DNA of 64,000 nucleotides from CBDCFV01 sp965203835 (GCA_965203835.1 OZ241919.1:2170001-2234000); one strand, 5' to 3'. Counted from the first letter of the stretch, positions 33,618-44,580 are shown. Numbers and translations are program-made. Notes: generated by a model not told the origin, from the sequence alone.

Positions 33618-36600
33618 ATGAAATACCAGTTCCGCCCGACACGCGACGGCGCCGCAGCAACCGTGCCGTTGCTCTTCCTCGCCGCAGCGGTCATTGTCCT
33701 GACCATCGCCCTGCTGCCAACCCGGGCCCACGCCCAGGGGCTGAACCCGGTCCAAGAACAGGTCCTCAGCAACGACGCCACACTGAGTAGCCTCTCAGTC
33801 AGTCCAAGGGACATCAACGGGTTTACAGCCCAAGTCCTAGCCTATCAGGTCGGCGTGGCCGCCGACGTCACCGAAGCCACAGTGACCGCCGCCCCGACCC
33901 ACAGCATGGCCACCCTCGACATCACCCCCGCAGACGCCGACGACCACGCTCCCGGGCACCAAGTCAGCCTTTCGGAAGGCCGGAACACCGTGACCGTGAC
34001 CGTCACAGCTGAGGACGGGAACACCGAACAAGCCTACGAAGTCAGCATCAACCAAGGCGCAACAGCCATCTTCGGCTGGAAGGCCCAGGAAGATTTCGAC
34101 ACCCTCGTCCAGCAAGGCAACCTGAGGCCAGCCGGAGTCTGGTCCGACGGCACCACCATGTGGGTCACAGACCATCAGGACAACCGGATATACGCCTACA
34201 ACCTGGCCACCAAGGCCCACGACAGCGCCAAGTCAATAACCTCCCTCCCAGCGGCGAACACCGACCCTACCGCCCTCTGGAGCAACGGCACGTTCCTGTG
34301 GGTCCTCGACCGGGATACCCGGACCACACACATCTACCGTCTCAGCAACGGCGCCCCCGCAGTCGGCGGGTTCACCCTGGCAGCGGAAAACACCGATCCC
34401 AAAGGCATTTGGTCCGACGGAACAACCTTCTGGATAGCCGATTCCACGCAGGACCAGATCTACGCCTACACGAGGAACGGCACCAGGGTCCCAACCAAGG
34501 ACTTCGGCGCCCTCGACCCCGCAGGCAACACCAACCCCTCCGGCATCTGGAGCAACGGACACACCATGTGGGTCGCCGACGTGAGCGACAACAAGCTCTA
34601 CGCCTACGGGATGAGCGACAAGACCCGCCGCCCACACCTCGAATACGACACACTCAACGGAGCAGGCAACGGCACTCCCCAGAGCATCTGGTCGGACGGC
34701 TCCACCATGTGGGTCGCGGACTACGAGAACAAGATCTTCGCCTACCACGCTCCCGTCACCACCGCTCATCTCCAAGACCGCACGTTCAGCTCAACCGGCG
34801 CCACCAGCGGCACCGCCACCGTCAGCGTCGACTACGCCGGCACTGCCCCTTACACCCTCCTCTTCCGTTACCGCGAGGGCGACCAATCCGACTGGACTTC
34901 CTCCACCGCCACCGGCGCCGGGGCCGCCACACTCACCTGGACCCTCACCGACCTAGCACCCAACCGGTCATACAACGCCCAGACCTCACCCTTCTCCAGC
35001 TTCCCCGAAGACCAGACTATCGACTGGAACTTCCGCAACACGCCCGAGGGACGAATCAACATAGGTCAATGGGGCAACATCTCCCCACGAGGCATATGGA
35101 CCGACGGCACCACCATATGGGTGGTCGACTCCAGAACAAGCCACCTATACCCCTACACCATAGTCGACGGACAGCTCGACCTCTCCGGAATTGTGGAACT
35201 TGCCTCAGACAACTCCGCCCCCCGGGGACTTTATTCCGACGGCGACACCATGTGGGTCTCCGACTGGGACTCCAATACCATCTTCGCCTACGACATGGAA
35301 GACGCCGCGCCAACAGGAGAAACAGACCCCGACAAGAACCTGACCATGCCCGACCTCGAGATGGGCGCAGGACTGGCGGGTGCCGGCAGCCACCTCTACG
35401 CCATGGCCTACGTCATGGAGACCATCCACACCTACGACATCTACACCCGCACCAGCTTCGGGCAGCCCCTGGCCGACAGGGACATGCAACACCACGTCCT
35501 CTACGGCAGGCCCAAGGGCATGACCGCCACGTCAGACACCGTCTTCACAGTGGACGGGGACAGAATCCATGCACTCCATACCCTCACCACAGGCGCGGAC
35601 TATCCCCGGGGCCGACCTCTGACGACCCGCCACATCGACCTCCCCGAGGAGATGGACGCCTGGGGCATCGCCCTCGATGGACCCATACTATGGGTAGCCG
35701 ACGACGAGGCCGATGCCCTCCAGCCCTTCTACCACGAGACACCAACCGTCACCAGCCCCATAACGAATGTGGTCGCACGCCAACTGGCCAAGACGGACCT
35801 GTACCTGGACATTGACATCAACAACCCGGACCAGAACCCCATCACCCTGCACATCCGCACCAGACAACTACCCTCCGGGAGTTGGACCACTTTTGATCCC
35901 CAGACCGTCACCGGCACCATCACCACCACCGCAGGGTCCCTCGCACACGACGAACCATACGAGATACAGGTGTCAACCAGTTCGTCCTTCGGCGCCGGGA
36001 CCTTCGCCTTCCAATACCAGGCCAACTCGAAGCCGGACCGGGTCAAATACCAGGTCCGCCACAAAATCGTCCCCAGATTCCAGGAATCCCACCCATGGGT
36101 CTGGGAAGCCTACCGGGCTTTGCGCCGCTACAACACGCCCATCGGGCACCAGGTCAGCTCGGGCTCCGTCGCCGTCGCTTGCCTTCCCGGTTCCACCTCC
36201 GCCAACAACCTCGGATGGTGCAGCGCAGCAAACTTCAGGAGCGATTACTTCCACGACAAAATCACCGTCCACGAAATGGCCCACGTCTATTCCATAGTCA
36301 GCGGGGCCCCGCAGGTGGGGGCTGAAACCGCCGCCATGGGATGGGTCTACTTCAACCAGCTTGCCGAGGGCGGCAACAACTGCGACCCGGGAGAACTCTA
36401 CGCCGACGGCATGGCCACTGTCACCGGCGGCGGCGGCCAAACCAACTACTACGTCTATTGCTCCAACACCCCCAACTCACCTTCAAGCACCACAAGAACA
36501 TTCGCAACAAGCATCGCCACCTTCCAGACCCCACAGTGGTTCAAGGACAGGTACACCGCTTCGGGACTGCCCTACAGCACCTCAGAACTGGACGGCTACG

Positions 36601-39600
36601 ACCAAGACTACGACCTCGAAAAGCTGACCAAGGACATAAGGAAGTCCCGACCATGGGACCGCATCTCCACCACCTACCAGTTCCGCAACTCCTTCGGGGG
36701 CTACTGCCACGACGGCAGGGCATGGAGTGCCCTCAACAGGTCAGGCAGCACGGTCCGAAACCCCTGGCGGGCCGGCGGTTGCGTGCCCCAGCAGGTACAG
36801 GACCTCACGGTCACCGAGGATACCCAGAGCAGCGAACTGGAATTAACATGGGACGCCCCGACCTACGATGGGGGCACACCCATCACCAAGTACACCGTCA
36901 GTTGGCGCTCCTGGAACCAGGAGTTCAGCCAATCGCGGTCGCGCGATACCACGCCGGACCAGCGCAGCACAACCATAGAGGACCTCACCGGGCACTGGGA
37001 GGTTCAGGTGGCCGCCGTAAACGCCAACGGCGACAGCACCGTCACCGCCCGCTCCACAACCACCCCTCCAAGCCTCACCGGCCTCACAGCCACCGCCAAC
37101 ACCGCCAACCCCGACACCCTGGTCATCACCGTCACCGCAGAGGACCTGGGCGGCAACCCGCCGGACGTTCACCTCCGCTACCAACCCGAAGACGGCTCAA
37201 AACGCTGGACCAAGACCACGCACACCGCCGCCGCATCCCTCACGATCACCGCCGCCGGCCTGCTCCACAACACAAACTACAGAATCCAAGCATCCTTCAA
37301 CCCCGACTTCAGCGGCCCCACCACCCTCAGCACCGAAGCCCGGACTCCCGTCAGCCCGGTATCCGACCTCGCGTCCCTCACCGTCTCCCCAAAGGACATA
37401 TACAGTTTCGACCCGGACCGGTACAGCTACCACACCGGCGTGCCCGACGAAATCCTCCAGGCCACCGTCGAGTACGAGACCGCCCAGCCCGGTTCACCCG
37501 TGACCGTCACACCGGCCGACGCCGACGAGAACACAGACGGCCACCAAGTGCAGTTGCAACCCGGACTCAATACCGTCACCATCACCGTCACCTCCTCCAA
37601 CGGGGCCAACCGGAGCACCTACACCATCACCATCGGCCGCAGCGTCACCACCGCCTTCGGCTGGGACGCCAAACGGGACCTGAACTTCCTCCCACCAGGC
37701 ACCAACCCAACCGGTCTGTCCCAACTCGGCGGCAGCCTCTTCCACCTGGCTGAACCAAGCTACTCCAGACTGCCCGCCTACCTCAATGGACAACGATTCA
37801 CCAACGCAGACATCCGCCTCGCATCAGACAACAAGTCCCCCACCCATCTGGGGCTCCAGCGCAACCGCATCCTCGTGACCGACCCGGAAGAAGACAGGGT
37901 CCACGCTTACAACGTGCACGACTACCAGCACGAACTGTTCCGCACCTTCGACCTCCACGACGAAAACGCCGACCCTACGGGAATCACCGCCACCGCCCAC
38001 AACATCTGGGTAGTTGACCACACCGACGGGAAGATCTACGCCTATTCCGACATCGGGCGGGACCGCCGGCACGCTCTGGATTTCACCCTGTCATCCCAGA
38101 ACGAGGACCCCGCCGGCATCTGGACCGACGGAGCAACCCTGTGGGTCGCAGACGGGACCGACGGCAAGATATACGCCTACGAACTGTACTACGGCTCCCA
38201 ACTGCTACCCCAAGAGTTCAGGACCCTCACCGCCGCCGGCAACACCGCCCCGTCCGGCATATCTTCCGACGGGACCACCATGTGGGTCACCGACACCGCC
38301 AACGGCAAGGTCTACGCCTACAACATGCCTCCCTCCCGGAACGCCTACCTGAAAGACATCGCGATTCCCAACGTGCGCATCATCAACTTCAGGCCCTACG
38401 CCACCAGCTACCAAGCGGCAGTACCCCTCTCCCGGACCTCCCTCACCCTCAAAGCCTTCACCGACCATGACCGGGCATCCATCACCTCCATCACCCCGTC
38501 CGACGCCGACGAAAACGCCCTGGACCACCAAGTGGATCTCCAAGAGGGAAGCAACGAAGTCTCCATCACCGTAACCGCCCAGGACACCTCCGTCACCACG
38601 ACCTATACACTAACCATCTTCCGCATCAACCCGCCGGGGGCCCCGGAGTACTTCACCGCCACCCCCAGGGACTCCGCCGCATTGCTGGAATGGGACCTGG
38701 CCGGCGTCACCTACCTCAACGGATACCAGTACCGCTACCGCAGGCAATCATCCAGCAACTGGACCCAGGACTGGACCAACATCCCCGGCAGCGACACCAA
38801 CACCGTCGCCCACACGGTAACCGGCCTCCAGAACGGCACCACCTACGTCTTCGAAGTCAGGGCAATCAGCCCCGCAGGAGAAGGGGCCGCCGCCTCGGCC
38901 GAAGCGACCCCGGCACCCCCGCCGGCCCCACCTCGGAACCTGGCCGCAACACCGGGAGAACAAGAGATCGCCCTCGAGTGGGACCCCCATGACGACACCA
39001 CCATCACCCACTACCAGTACCGCGTCAGCGACAACGACCGCGTCACCTGGGACCCGGATTGGAGCACAATCACCCCCAGCAACGCCGCCACCACCTCGTA
39101 CACGGTGGTGGACCTTGCCAACGGGACCGAGCACACCATCGAGCTCAGGGCGGTCAGCCGAAGCGGCTCCGGCACAGCCGCAAGGGCCACCGCCACACCC
39201 GTGCACTTGCCCGAACCACCCGTGGGCCTGTCCGCCCAGGGCGCAGACGCCCAGGCCACCCTCACGTGGACCGACCCGTCCGACCCCTCGATAAACGAGT
39301 ACCAACGCCGCTACCGGCGAACGGACACCGAGACCTGGATTCTCAACTGGACAGCGATTCCCGGCAGCAGCAGCGACACCGTGGCCCACACCGAGACCGG
39401 CCTCTCCAACGAAATAGAGTATACCTTCGAGCTCCGGGCCAAGAACGAGGGCCCAGCGGGACCGCCATCAAGCGCGGTCGTAACACCACGCCCGCTGCCG
39501 GCAGCCCCGGCCAACTTGAGCACTCGCCCGACGAACGCCACCGTCAGGCTGACTTGGGACGACCCTGGCAACCCCAGCATCACCGGCTACCAGGTACGCC

Positions 39601-42569
39601 ACCGCCCAACCGCCAGCCAGACCTGGCTCAGCGAGTGGACCCGGTTTTCGCCCGCGTTGGAATATACGTTCACCGGGCTTTCCAACGGGACCGGATACAC
39701 CTTCGAACTCCGGGCTGTGAACTCCAGCGGCCATGGACCGACTTCCACCGCCACCGCGACACCCAACCCCCTGCCGGCACCCGCCGCGCCCACCGGCCTG
39801 AGCGCCCTGGGCGCTCACAACTCCGCAATCCTCTCCTGGGACGACCCCGGCGACGTCAACATCGGCAACTACCAGTACCGCCACCAAGAAACCGGCGCCT
39901 CCACCTGGGACCCGGACTGGACCGACGTACCCAGCAGCGACGCCGGCACCACATCCCATACCGTGAGTCCGCTGACGCCCGGGACCAACTACACCCTCCA
40001 GATAAGGGCCGTAAACGCAGACAACAACGGCCTACCAGCCACCGCCACCGCCGTACCCACATCCGAGCCGGACCAGCCCACCACCGGCGGGCCCCTAGTC
40101 AGCGACGGCAACCCCATCTTCAACCGGACCGTCACGGCGGACACCTCAACCATCCAGGACGGCAACGGCCTAACCAACGTCGAGTACTCCTACCAGTGGC
40201 TCCGCTCCGACGGCGCGGTCGACACCGAAATCCCCGGAGCAACCGACGCGGCCTATACGGTGCAACGGGCCGACATCGACCACCGCCTCAAGGTCCGCGT
40301 GTCATTCCAAGACGACGCCTTCAACCCCGTGACCCTCACCAGCGCACCAACCGCGCCGGTCCCCGCGCCGACCCCGCCCGGGGCACCCATCAACCTCCAG
40401 CCCGCCGCGGGCGACGGTACCATCACCCTCACCTGGCAGACCCCGGCCCATAACGGCAACTCCCCCATCACCGCCTACCTGGTCCAGTACCAACTCACCA
40501 CCGACACAGCGTGGACCAACGCGGACCGGGCCGCCGACCCCACCGCGCTGACCCACGTGCTCTCCGACCTCCGGAACGGCTACGATTACCGAGTCCAGGT
40601 CGCCGCCCGGAACTCCGAGGGAGTGAGCCCCTGGGCGGCCGGCACCGCCCGGCCTACCAAGGGCCAGCCCGACGCCCCAAGGGAAGTCACCGTCGCCCCC
40701 GGCGACGAATCAATCACCGTCACCTGGCAGCCTCCGGAGCACCACGGCGACGGCCCCATCACCGCCTACACGGTCAAATTCCGCAAGCAGGGCGGCGGGG
40801 CCGAATGGAAGGAGGTCCAGGACCGTTCCGGCACCGACACCTCGCTTCAGCAGGTCATCTCGGAGCTCGAGAACCTGAACCGCTACAACGTCCGCATCGC
40901 CGCGGTGAACGATTACGGCGCCAGCATCTGGGCCGAAGGGTCCGGCACCACCTGGACCACCCCGGGGAAGGTCAGGGACCTCAGGGCCTCCGCCGAAGAC
41001 GAAGCCATCCTCGTCACCTGGCAGGAGCCCGAGACACCAACCGGACTTACCGTGACATACAAGGTGGTCTACCACCCGGAAGGCTCCCCCAACGACTACA
41101 AGGAGGTCGACCGGTCAAGCAACGCCGCATCCACGCAGCAGAGGATCCCGGACCTCACCAACGGAAAACGCTACAGGATCTTCGTCCAGAGCGTGAACCA
41201 ACTCGGGGACGGCGACACCACCGTCGTCAGGTCTGAGCCCGGCGTTTGCAGAATGGGCCCATCCCAGGAGGGCTACTGGCGCATATCCTGGCTCGACACC
41301 GAGGACGACCCCACTGTCAGCAGCGGCGACTACTCCCTTGACACCTTGAAGTACTGCCTGAACGGCGAACTGCCCGGAGACCGCCACCTCTACCAACGCC
41401 AGCTCTGCAAGGACGCGACCTGCTACTACCCGGACTACTGGACCGCCGACGAGCGAAACTTCGGCCCGGAGCCCGACTTCTGCGTGGCCACCAAGGACGG
41501 CTGCACTCCCAAGGGAGACCTCCAAGCCGCCGTGGCTGCCCTCGAAGACATACCGCTCGAACACATCGGCCTCATGCTGAACGCCGTCTTCATGGAGGAC
41601 AACGCAAACGGCCAGTACGCCGCCCGCCATACCTTCACGCGCGACCTCTTCCTCCAGCACACGGTGGAACACCTAGCCCAGCGCGACGACTACCTGATGT
41701 TCACGGTCTGCGACGGCGCCCATTGCGGCCCCAGCACCGCCATCCTGGGACGTGACCTGAGGCTGGCCTCCGAACAGGCCGCACCACCGCCGCCGCCACC
41801 GGCCCCCCCAGGCCCACCGCAGAGCCTCTCCGCAACGCTCGAGGGCGAGTCGTCGCTTGCCGTCACTTGGTCTGAGCCCGCCGACAAAGGCAATTCCGAC
41901 ATCGCAGCCTACATCGTCAAGTACCGGTGCGAAGCGGATACCAGGGAAGAGTGGCAGGGCAACCACCGCATCAGCGCCGCCGCGCGCTCGGCCAAGCACT
42001 CCATACCCGGCTACCTCGACAGTTCCGACTGCCGGACCAGCACTTCCGACACCGCCACCCTCAACGTCCGCGTGGCCGCCGAGAACAACGACGGCCTCAG
42101 CAACTGGGCTGCCGCCACTGTAGAGATCCCGGCAAAGCAGGAAGATTCGGATTCAGACGACGGCGAGGACGGCCACGGCATCAACCCACAGCCTGCTGAC
42201 GCGCCCGTAAAGGTAAAGGCCGTCAACGACGACACCGAGACCCATGTGTCCTTCGAAGACCCGTCCGAAAAGAAGTGCTCCAACTACTACATCGAGGCCT
42301 GGGGGCCCAGGGGATACATCTTCAGGGTCAACAACGCCGCAGACGGCGCCGGCAGCCGCACCCTGCCGCTGGTGCCCAAGAGCAACGCCTCCCGCAAGAA
42401 CGAGATCAACTACGTCTCCGTGTTCTGCGGCACCCTCAGCGAGGACCGAGGGGAGTTCGTGTTCTCAGACACCCCGGGGTGGAACGTGACCGTCACGCCG
42501 GAAGACCCCGACAACCCGGGGTCCGGCGAGCCCCGTCACGTGGGCACGGTCAACTGGCGCAGCAACTGA
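33618..42569 (+). CDS. Secreted NHL-propeller / cadherin-like / zincin / FnIII mosaic protein, 2,983 residues
   Basis: The frame is open back to 33504, but the ATG at 33618 begins a proper signal peptide (hydrophobic core residues ~15-34, cleavage after AHA, residue 39). Order: cadherin-like sandwich (~52-145); propeller with repeated WSDGTTMWV and YAY blades (~150-383); FnIII-like; second propeller (~480-710); FnIII-like; a segment with HEMAH at residues 885-889 and a downstream E926 in GELYADGM, a zincin-type HExxH plus third-ligand candidate, with scattered cysteines; FnIII pair; second cadherin-like domain; third propeller (~1,345-1,570); third cadherin-like domain; six or more FnIII; Ig-like domain (~2,150-2,245); three FnIII; a Cys-rich region (~2,545-2,715); FnIII; an acidic linker (DSDSDDGEDG); and a last beta domain. 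Propellers and FnIII suggest binding to protein or glycan ligands; the zincin suggests proteolysis. No C-terminal anchor is visible. The metallopeptidase call rests on the motif only. Confidence 0.87.
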   Translation: MKYQFRPTRDGAAATVPLLFLAAAVIVLTIALLPTRAHAQGLNPVQEQVLSNDATLSSLSVSPRDINGFTAQVLAYQVGVAADVTEATVTAAPTHSMATLDITPADADDHAPGHQVSLSEGRNTVTVTVTAEDGNTEQAYEVSINQGATAIFGWKAQEDFDTLVQQGNLRPAGVWSDGTTMWVTDHQDNRIYAYNLATKAHDSAKSITSLPAANTDPTALWSNGTFLWVLDRDTRTTHIYRLSNGAPAVGGFTLAAENTDPKGIWSDGTTFWIADSTQDQIYAYTRNGTRVPTKDFGALDPAGNTNPSGIWSNGHTMWVADVSDNKLYAYGMSDKTRRPHLEYDTLNGAGNGTPQSIWSDGSTMWVADYENKIFAYHAPVTTAHLQDRTFSSTGATSGTATVSVDYAGTAPYTLLFRYREGDQSDWTSSTATGAGAATLTWTLTDLAPNRSYNAQTSPFSSFPEDQTIDWNFRNTPEGRINIGQWGNISPRGIWTDGTTIWVVDSRTSHLYPYTIVDGQLDLSGIVELASDNSAPRGLYSDGDTMWVSDWDSNTIFAYDMEDAAPTGETDPDKNLTMPDLEMGAGLAGAGSHLYAMAYVMETIHTYDIYTRTSFGQPLADRDMQHHVLYGRPKGMTATSDTVFTVDGDRIHALHTLTTGADYPRGRPLTTRHIDLPEEMDAWGIALDGPILWVADDEADALQPFYHETPTVTSPITNVVARQLAKTDLYLDIDINNPDQNPITLHIRTRQLPSGSWTTFDPQTVTGTITTTAGSLAHDEPYEIQVSTSSSFGAGTFAFQYQANSKPDRVKYQVRHKIVPRFQESHPWVWEAYRALRRYNTPIGHQVSSGSVAVACLPGSTSANNLGWCSAANFRSDYFHDKITVHEMAHVYSIVSGAPQVGAETAAMGWVYFNQLAEGGNNCDPGELYADGMATVTGGGGQTNYYVYCSNTPNSPSSTTRTFATSIATFQTPQWFKDRYTASGLPYSTSELDGYDQDYDLEKLTKDIRKSRPWDRISTTYQFRNSFGGYCHDGRAWSALNRSGSTVRNPWRAGGCVPQQVQDLTVTEDTQSSELELTWDAPTYDGGTPITKYTVSWRSWNQEFSQSRSRDTTPDQRSTTIEDLTGHWEVQVAAVNANGDSTVTARSTTTPPSLTGLTATANTANPDTLVITVTAEDLGGNPPDVHLRYQPEDGSKRWTKTTHTAAASLTITAAGLLHNTNYRIQASFNPDFSGPTTLSTEARTPVSPVSDLASLTVSPKDIYSFDPDRYSYHTGVPDEILQATVEYETAQPGSPVTVTPADADENTDGHQVQLQPGLNTVTITVTSSNGANRSTYTITIGRSVTTAFGWDAKRDLNFLPPGTNPTGLSQLGGSLFHLAEPSYSRLPAYLNGQRFTNADIRLASDNKSPTHLGLQRNRILVTDPEEDRVHAYNVHDYQHELFRTFDLHDENADPTGITATAHNIWVVDHTDGKIYAYSDIGRDRRHALDFTLSSQNEDPAGIWTDGATLWVADGTDGKIYAYELYYGSQLLPQEFRTLTAAGNTAPSGISSDGTTMWVTDTANGKVYAYNMPPSRNAYLKDIAIPNVRIINFRPYATSYQAAVPLSRTSLTLKAFTDHDRASITSITPSDADENALDHQVDLQEGSNEVSITVTAQDTSVTTTYTLTIFRINPPGAPEYFTATPRDSAALLEWDLAGVTYLNGYQYRYRRQSSSNWTQDWTNIPGSDTNTVAHTVTGLQNGTTYVFEVRAISPAGEGAAASAEATPAPPPAPPRNLAATPGEQEIALEWDPHDDTTITHYQYRVSDNDRVTWDPDWSTITPSNAATTSYTVVDLANGTEHTIELRAVSRSGSGTAARATATPVHLPEPPVGLSAQGADAQATLTWTDPSDPSINEYQRRYRRTDTETWILNWTAIPGSSSDTVAHTETGLSNEIEYTFELRAKNEGPAGPPSSAVVTPRPLPAAPANLSTRPTNATVRLTWDDPGNPSITGYQVRHRPTASQTWLSEWTRFSPALEYTFTGLSNGTGYTFELRAVNSSGHGPTSTATATPNPLPAPAAPTGLSALGAHNSAILSWDDPGDVNIGNYQYRHQETGASTWDPDWTDVPSSDAGTTSHTVSPLTPGTNYTLQIRAVNADNNGLPATATAVPTSEPDQPTTGGPLVSDGNPIFNRTVTADTSTIQDGNGLTNVEYSYQWLRSDGAVDTEIPGATDAAYTVQRADIDHRLKVRVSFQDDAFNPVTLTSAPTAPVPAPTPPGAPINLQPAAGDGTITLTWQTPAHNGNSPITAYLVQYQLTTDTAWTNADRAADPTALTHVLSDLRNGYDYRVQVAARNSEGVSPWAAGTARPTKGQPDAPREVTVAPGDESITVTWQPPEHHGDGPITAYTVKFRKQGGGAEWKEVQDRSGTDTSLQQVISELENLNRYNVRIAAVNDYGASIWAEGSGTTWTTPGKVRDLRASAEDEAILVTWQEPETPTGLTVTYKVVYHPEGSPNDYKEVDRSSNAASTQQRIPDLTNGKRYRIFVQSVNQLGDGDTTVVRSEPGVCRMGPSQEGYWRISWLDTEDDPTVSSGDYSLDTLKYCLNGELPGDRHLYQRQLCKDATCYYPDYWTADERNFGPEPDFCVATKDGCTPKGDLQAAVAALEDIPLEHIGLMLNAVFMEDNANGQYAARHTFTRDLFLQHTVEHLAQRDDYLMFTVCDGAHCGPSTAILGRDLRLASEQAAPPPPPPAPPGPPQSLSATLEGESSLAVTWSEPADKGNSDIAAYIVKYRCEADTREEWQGNHRISAAARSAKHSIPGYLDSSDCRTSTSDTATLNVRVAAENNDGLSNWAAATVEIPAKQEDSDSDDGEDGHGINPQPADAPVKVKAVNDDTETHVSFEDPSEKKCSNYYIEAWGPRGYIFRVNNAADGAGSRTLPLVPKSNASRKNEINYVSVFCGTLSEDRGEFVFSDTPGWNVTVTPEDPDNPGSGEPRHVGTVNWRSN

Positions 42570-42644
42570 CGGCGCCGACCCAGAACTGCGCTGCAAGACC
42601 ACGGCGTCAAATTCATCACAGCAAGCCGTAGTGCGACGGCAAAA

Positions 42645-43316
42645 CTACCCTTCCTCCTCGCAGTCGTCCAGGAGTCCGTTCTGGACAGCCCAGACAACGA
42701 CCTCCTGCTTGCTCCCCAGACCCAGCTTGTTCTGTATGCCGTAGATCGTGTTCCGGACCGTCGTCGGACTGTTGCCCCGGGACACGGCAATCTCGGTATA
42801 CGACATCCCCCGCCCAAACTGCCGGAGTATCTCCCTTTCCCGCTCTGTCAACCGCTTCCCCTTTGCCGGCCCACCCGGCTCCGGGCTGTAGCGCAAACGC
42901 GCGAACACCCGCCTCATGGCCTCCCGGGGCACCCGGTACTCTCCCCTGGCCACGTCCCTCACGGTCGCAAGCAACTGCTCCGTCGGAGTGAACTTCTGCA
43001 CGTAGCCGGAAGCTCCCGCGGCCACCGCCTCAATCACTGCGTTCCTCTCCATCGAAGCGGTCAGGATCAGCACGTTGGTGCTGGGAAGCGCGTCCATGAT
43101 GTCCCGGCATGCATCTATACCGTCCTTGCCCGCCATCATCACGTCCATGATGATTAGGTCCGGAACAACGTCCTTCGCCAAACGTTCCGCCTCGTCACCG
43201 TCCCCGGCGTGTCCCACCACCTGGAATTCGCCGGACCGCTCCAGCAGGTGCTGGAGCCCGTCCCGCACGAACGGATGGTCGTCAACCAGCAGAATCCTCA
43301 CCGGTGCAGAAAGCAT
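42645..43316 (-). CDS. NarL/FixJ-type response regulator
   Basis: 223 residues. N-terminal receiver (~5-120) with the full active site: D12/D13 in LLVDDH, phospho-acceptor D58 in LIIMDVMM, Thr in ILTAS and K108 in GYVQKF. C-terminal LuxR-type helix-turn-helix (~155-215) beginning LTEREREIL and containing YTEIAVSRGNSPTTVRNTI. One base separates its ATG from the TGA of the histidine kinase upstream, so the two form a two-gene operon and very probably a cognate pair. Known role of the family: phosphorylation-dependent transcriptional control. Its targets are unknown; the divergently oriented dikinase/sulfatase gene and the convergent propeller gene are neighbours. The ending DDCEEEG is short and acidic. 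Confidence 0.93.
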   Translation of the reverse strand: MLSAPVRILLVDDHPFVRDGLQHLLERSGEFQVVGHAGDGDEAERLAKDVVPDLIIMDVMMAGKDGIDACRDIMDALPSTNVLILTASMERNAVIEAVAAGASGYVQKFTPTEQLLATVRDVARGEYRVPREAMRRVFARLRYSPEPGGPAKGKRLTEREREILRQFGRGMSYTEIAVSRGNSPTTVRNTIYGIQNKLGLGSKQEVVVWAVQNGLLDDCEEEG

Positions 43317-43317
43317 C

Positions 43318-44580
43318 TCAATTCCTCCCCCCAGGTGCGTAGGGCGCTATGCAGATCACCGTGGTCCCGCCATCACTCCTGCTTGATTCCACCTCGAGTC
43401 TCCCGCCCACGCGTTCAGCGTCCTCTCTCATGTTCCTGAACCCTCGCCCCATTGCCGCGTAGCCAGCCGGCAGACCGACCCCGTCGTCGGAGACCGACAA
43501 CCGGACGAAGCCCTTGCCGAAGTCCAGCTCCACCCGGACATGCCCGGCACCCGAGTGCCGCAGCGCGTTTGTCAGCGCGTTGTGGGTTATGGAGAACAGG
43601 GCCCCACGCAACGCGGTGGACAATACCGGCTCATCACCCGACTTCACGAACTCGGCCGGGACCAACGAGATGGAAGAGAACGTCGCAACCAGCGACTCTA
43701 GAACACCACCAAGCTCCATCCCGCCGAAGATCTCCGCGATCTCAATCGGCCGTCTCAGCTCCCACATGGCGGACCTGGACAGCTTGGAAGTCTCTTCCAG
43801 CGCGGACATGAGATCCCGATTCGACTGGTCCGCAAGCTCCTTCACCCTGTCTATCCCCAGTCCGATCATGTAGGCCGATTGGGCCATCGTATCGTGGATC
43901 CCCTGGGACAGTTCCGTCCGCTCCCGCACAAGGGCCTGCTCCCGCTCCACCGCCCGCCCCCACCTTTTTCGCTCAAACCCGGAGATCAGGCTGACCAGCA
44001 GCACCACCAAGTACATCACGAATATCCTGGCCGCCAGCGTCTTCTCGTCCTTCGCCTCAAGGTCCAGGCCATTTCCCGCCGTCAGGCTCAAGACCAGGTA
44101 GACCACGGCAACCACGGTCACCAATACCAGATTGACCCTGAGGGAGGTGATCATCACCGCCAAGAAGGCCAGCAGAGGGTAGTAGAAAAGATGAAAGAAG
44201 TGATGGCTGAAACCGCTGCTCACAGCCACCGCAGCCGAAAGTAAAGCCACGTCCATCGCACAGAACCCCAGCACCCAGCGCCTCCTGATCGCATTGCTCG
44301 ATAATACAAGGTAGTGGAAATACCCGTTGAACGCCATCAGAAACAACAGCATCGACAGGTACACCCCAAACTGCAGGGACCAGTACCCGTAGAAAGGGCG
44401 ATACCAGACCTGCACAACGCCGTGAGCACTGAAGACCCAGTGCAGCCAAGCCACCACGCTCCCAACGTATCTCAGTCCCTCCGGGTCGATCTGCGTCAAC
44501 GTCCACCCGCGCAACCGAAAAGCATCTGCCATCCCGGTTGTCAGTCGCTCCCACCATCCATCAAACTCCCCGTCAGGCAT
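43318..44580 (-). CDS. Membrane sensor histidine kinase, NarX/DesK-like (HisKA_3)
   Basis: 420 residues. About six hydrophobic segments lie between residues ~40 and 203 (a 5-6 TM sensor region with little extracellular sequence), followed by a short coiled coil and a HisKA_3 dimerisation domain with ELSQGIHDTMAQ, phospho-acceptor H229. The HATPase domain keeps the N-box (THNALTNALRHS), G1 (DDGVGLP) and a GRGFRNMREDA G2-like box, so it should be active, in contrast to the fusion protein at 3309-5765. It is transcribed with the NarL-type regulator (one base between them) and divergently from the dikinase/sulfatase gene across a 598-bp region. The signal sensed is unknown; membrane-embedded sensors of this type often respond to envelope or lipid state (family knowledge, not shown here). 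Confidence 0.92.
   Translation of the reverse strand: MPDGEFDGWWERLTTGMADAFRLRGWTLTQIDPEGLRYVGSVVAWLHWVFSAHGVVQVWYRPFYGYWSLQFGVYLSMLLFLMAFNGYFHYLVLSSNAIRRRWVLGFCAMDVALLSAAVAVSSGFSHHFFHLFYYPLLAFLAVMITSLRVNLVLVTVVAVVYLVLSLTAGNGLDLEAKDEKTLAARIFVMYLVVLLVSLISGFERKRWGRAVEREQALVRERTELSQGIHDTMAQSAYMIGLGIDRVKELADQSNRDLMSALEETSKLSRSAMWELRRPIEIAEIFGGMELGGVLESLVATFSSISLVPAEFVKSGDEPVLSTALRGALFSITHNALTNALRHSGAGHVRVELDFGKGFVRLSVSDDGVGLPAGYAAMGRGFRNMREDAERVGGRLEVESSRSDGGTTVICIAPYAPGGRN

Noticed and set aside
34160..35815. Plus-strand ORF of 551 codons overlapping the propeller gene, and a similar one at 36341-37753
   Set aside because: Arg/His/Pro-rich translations from the alternative frame of a strongly supported gene; no domain features.
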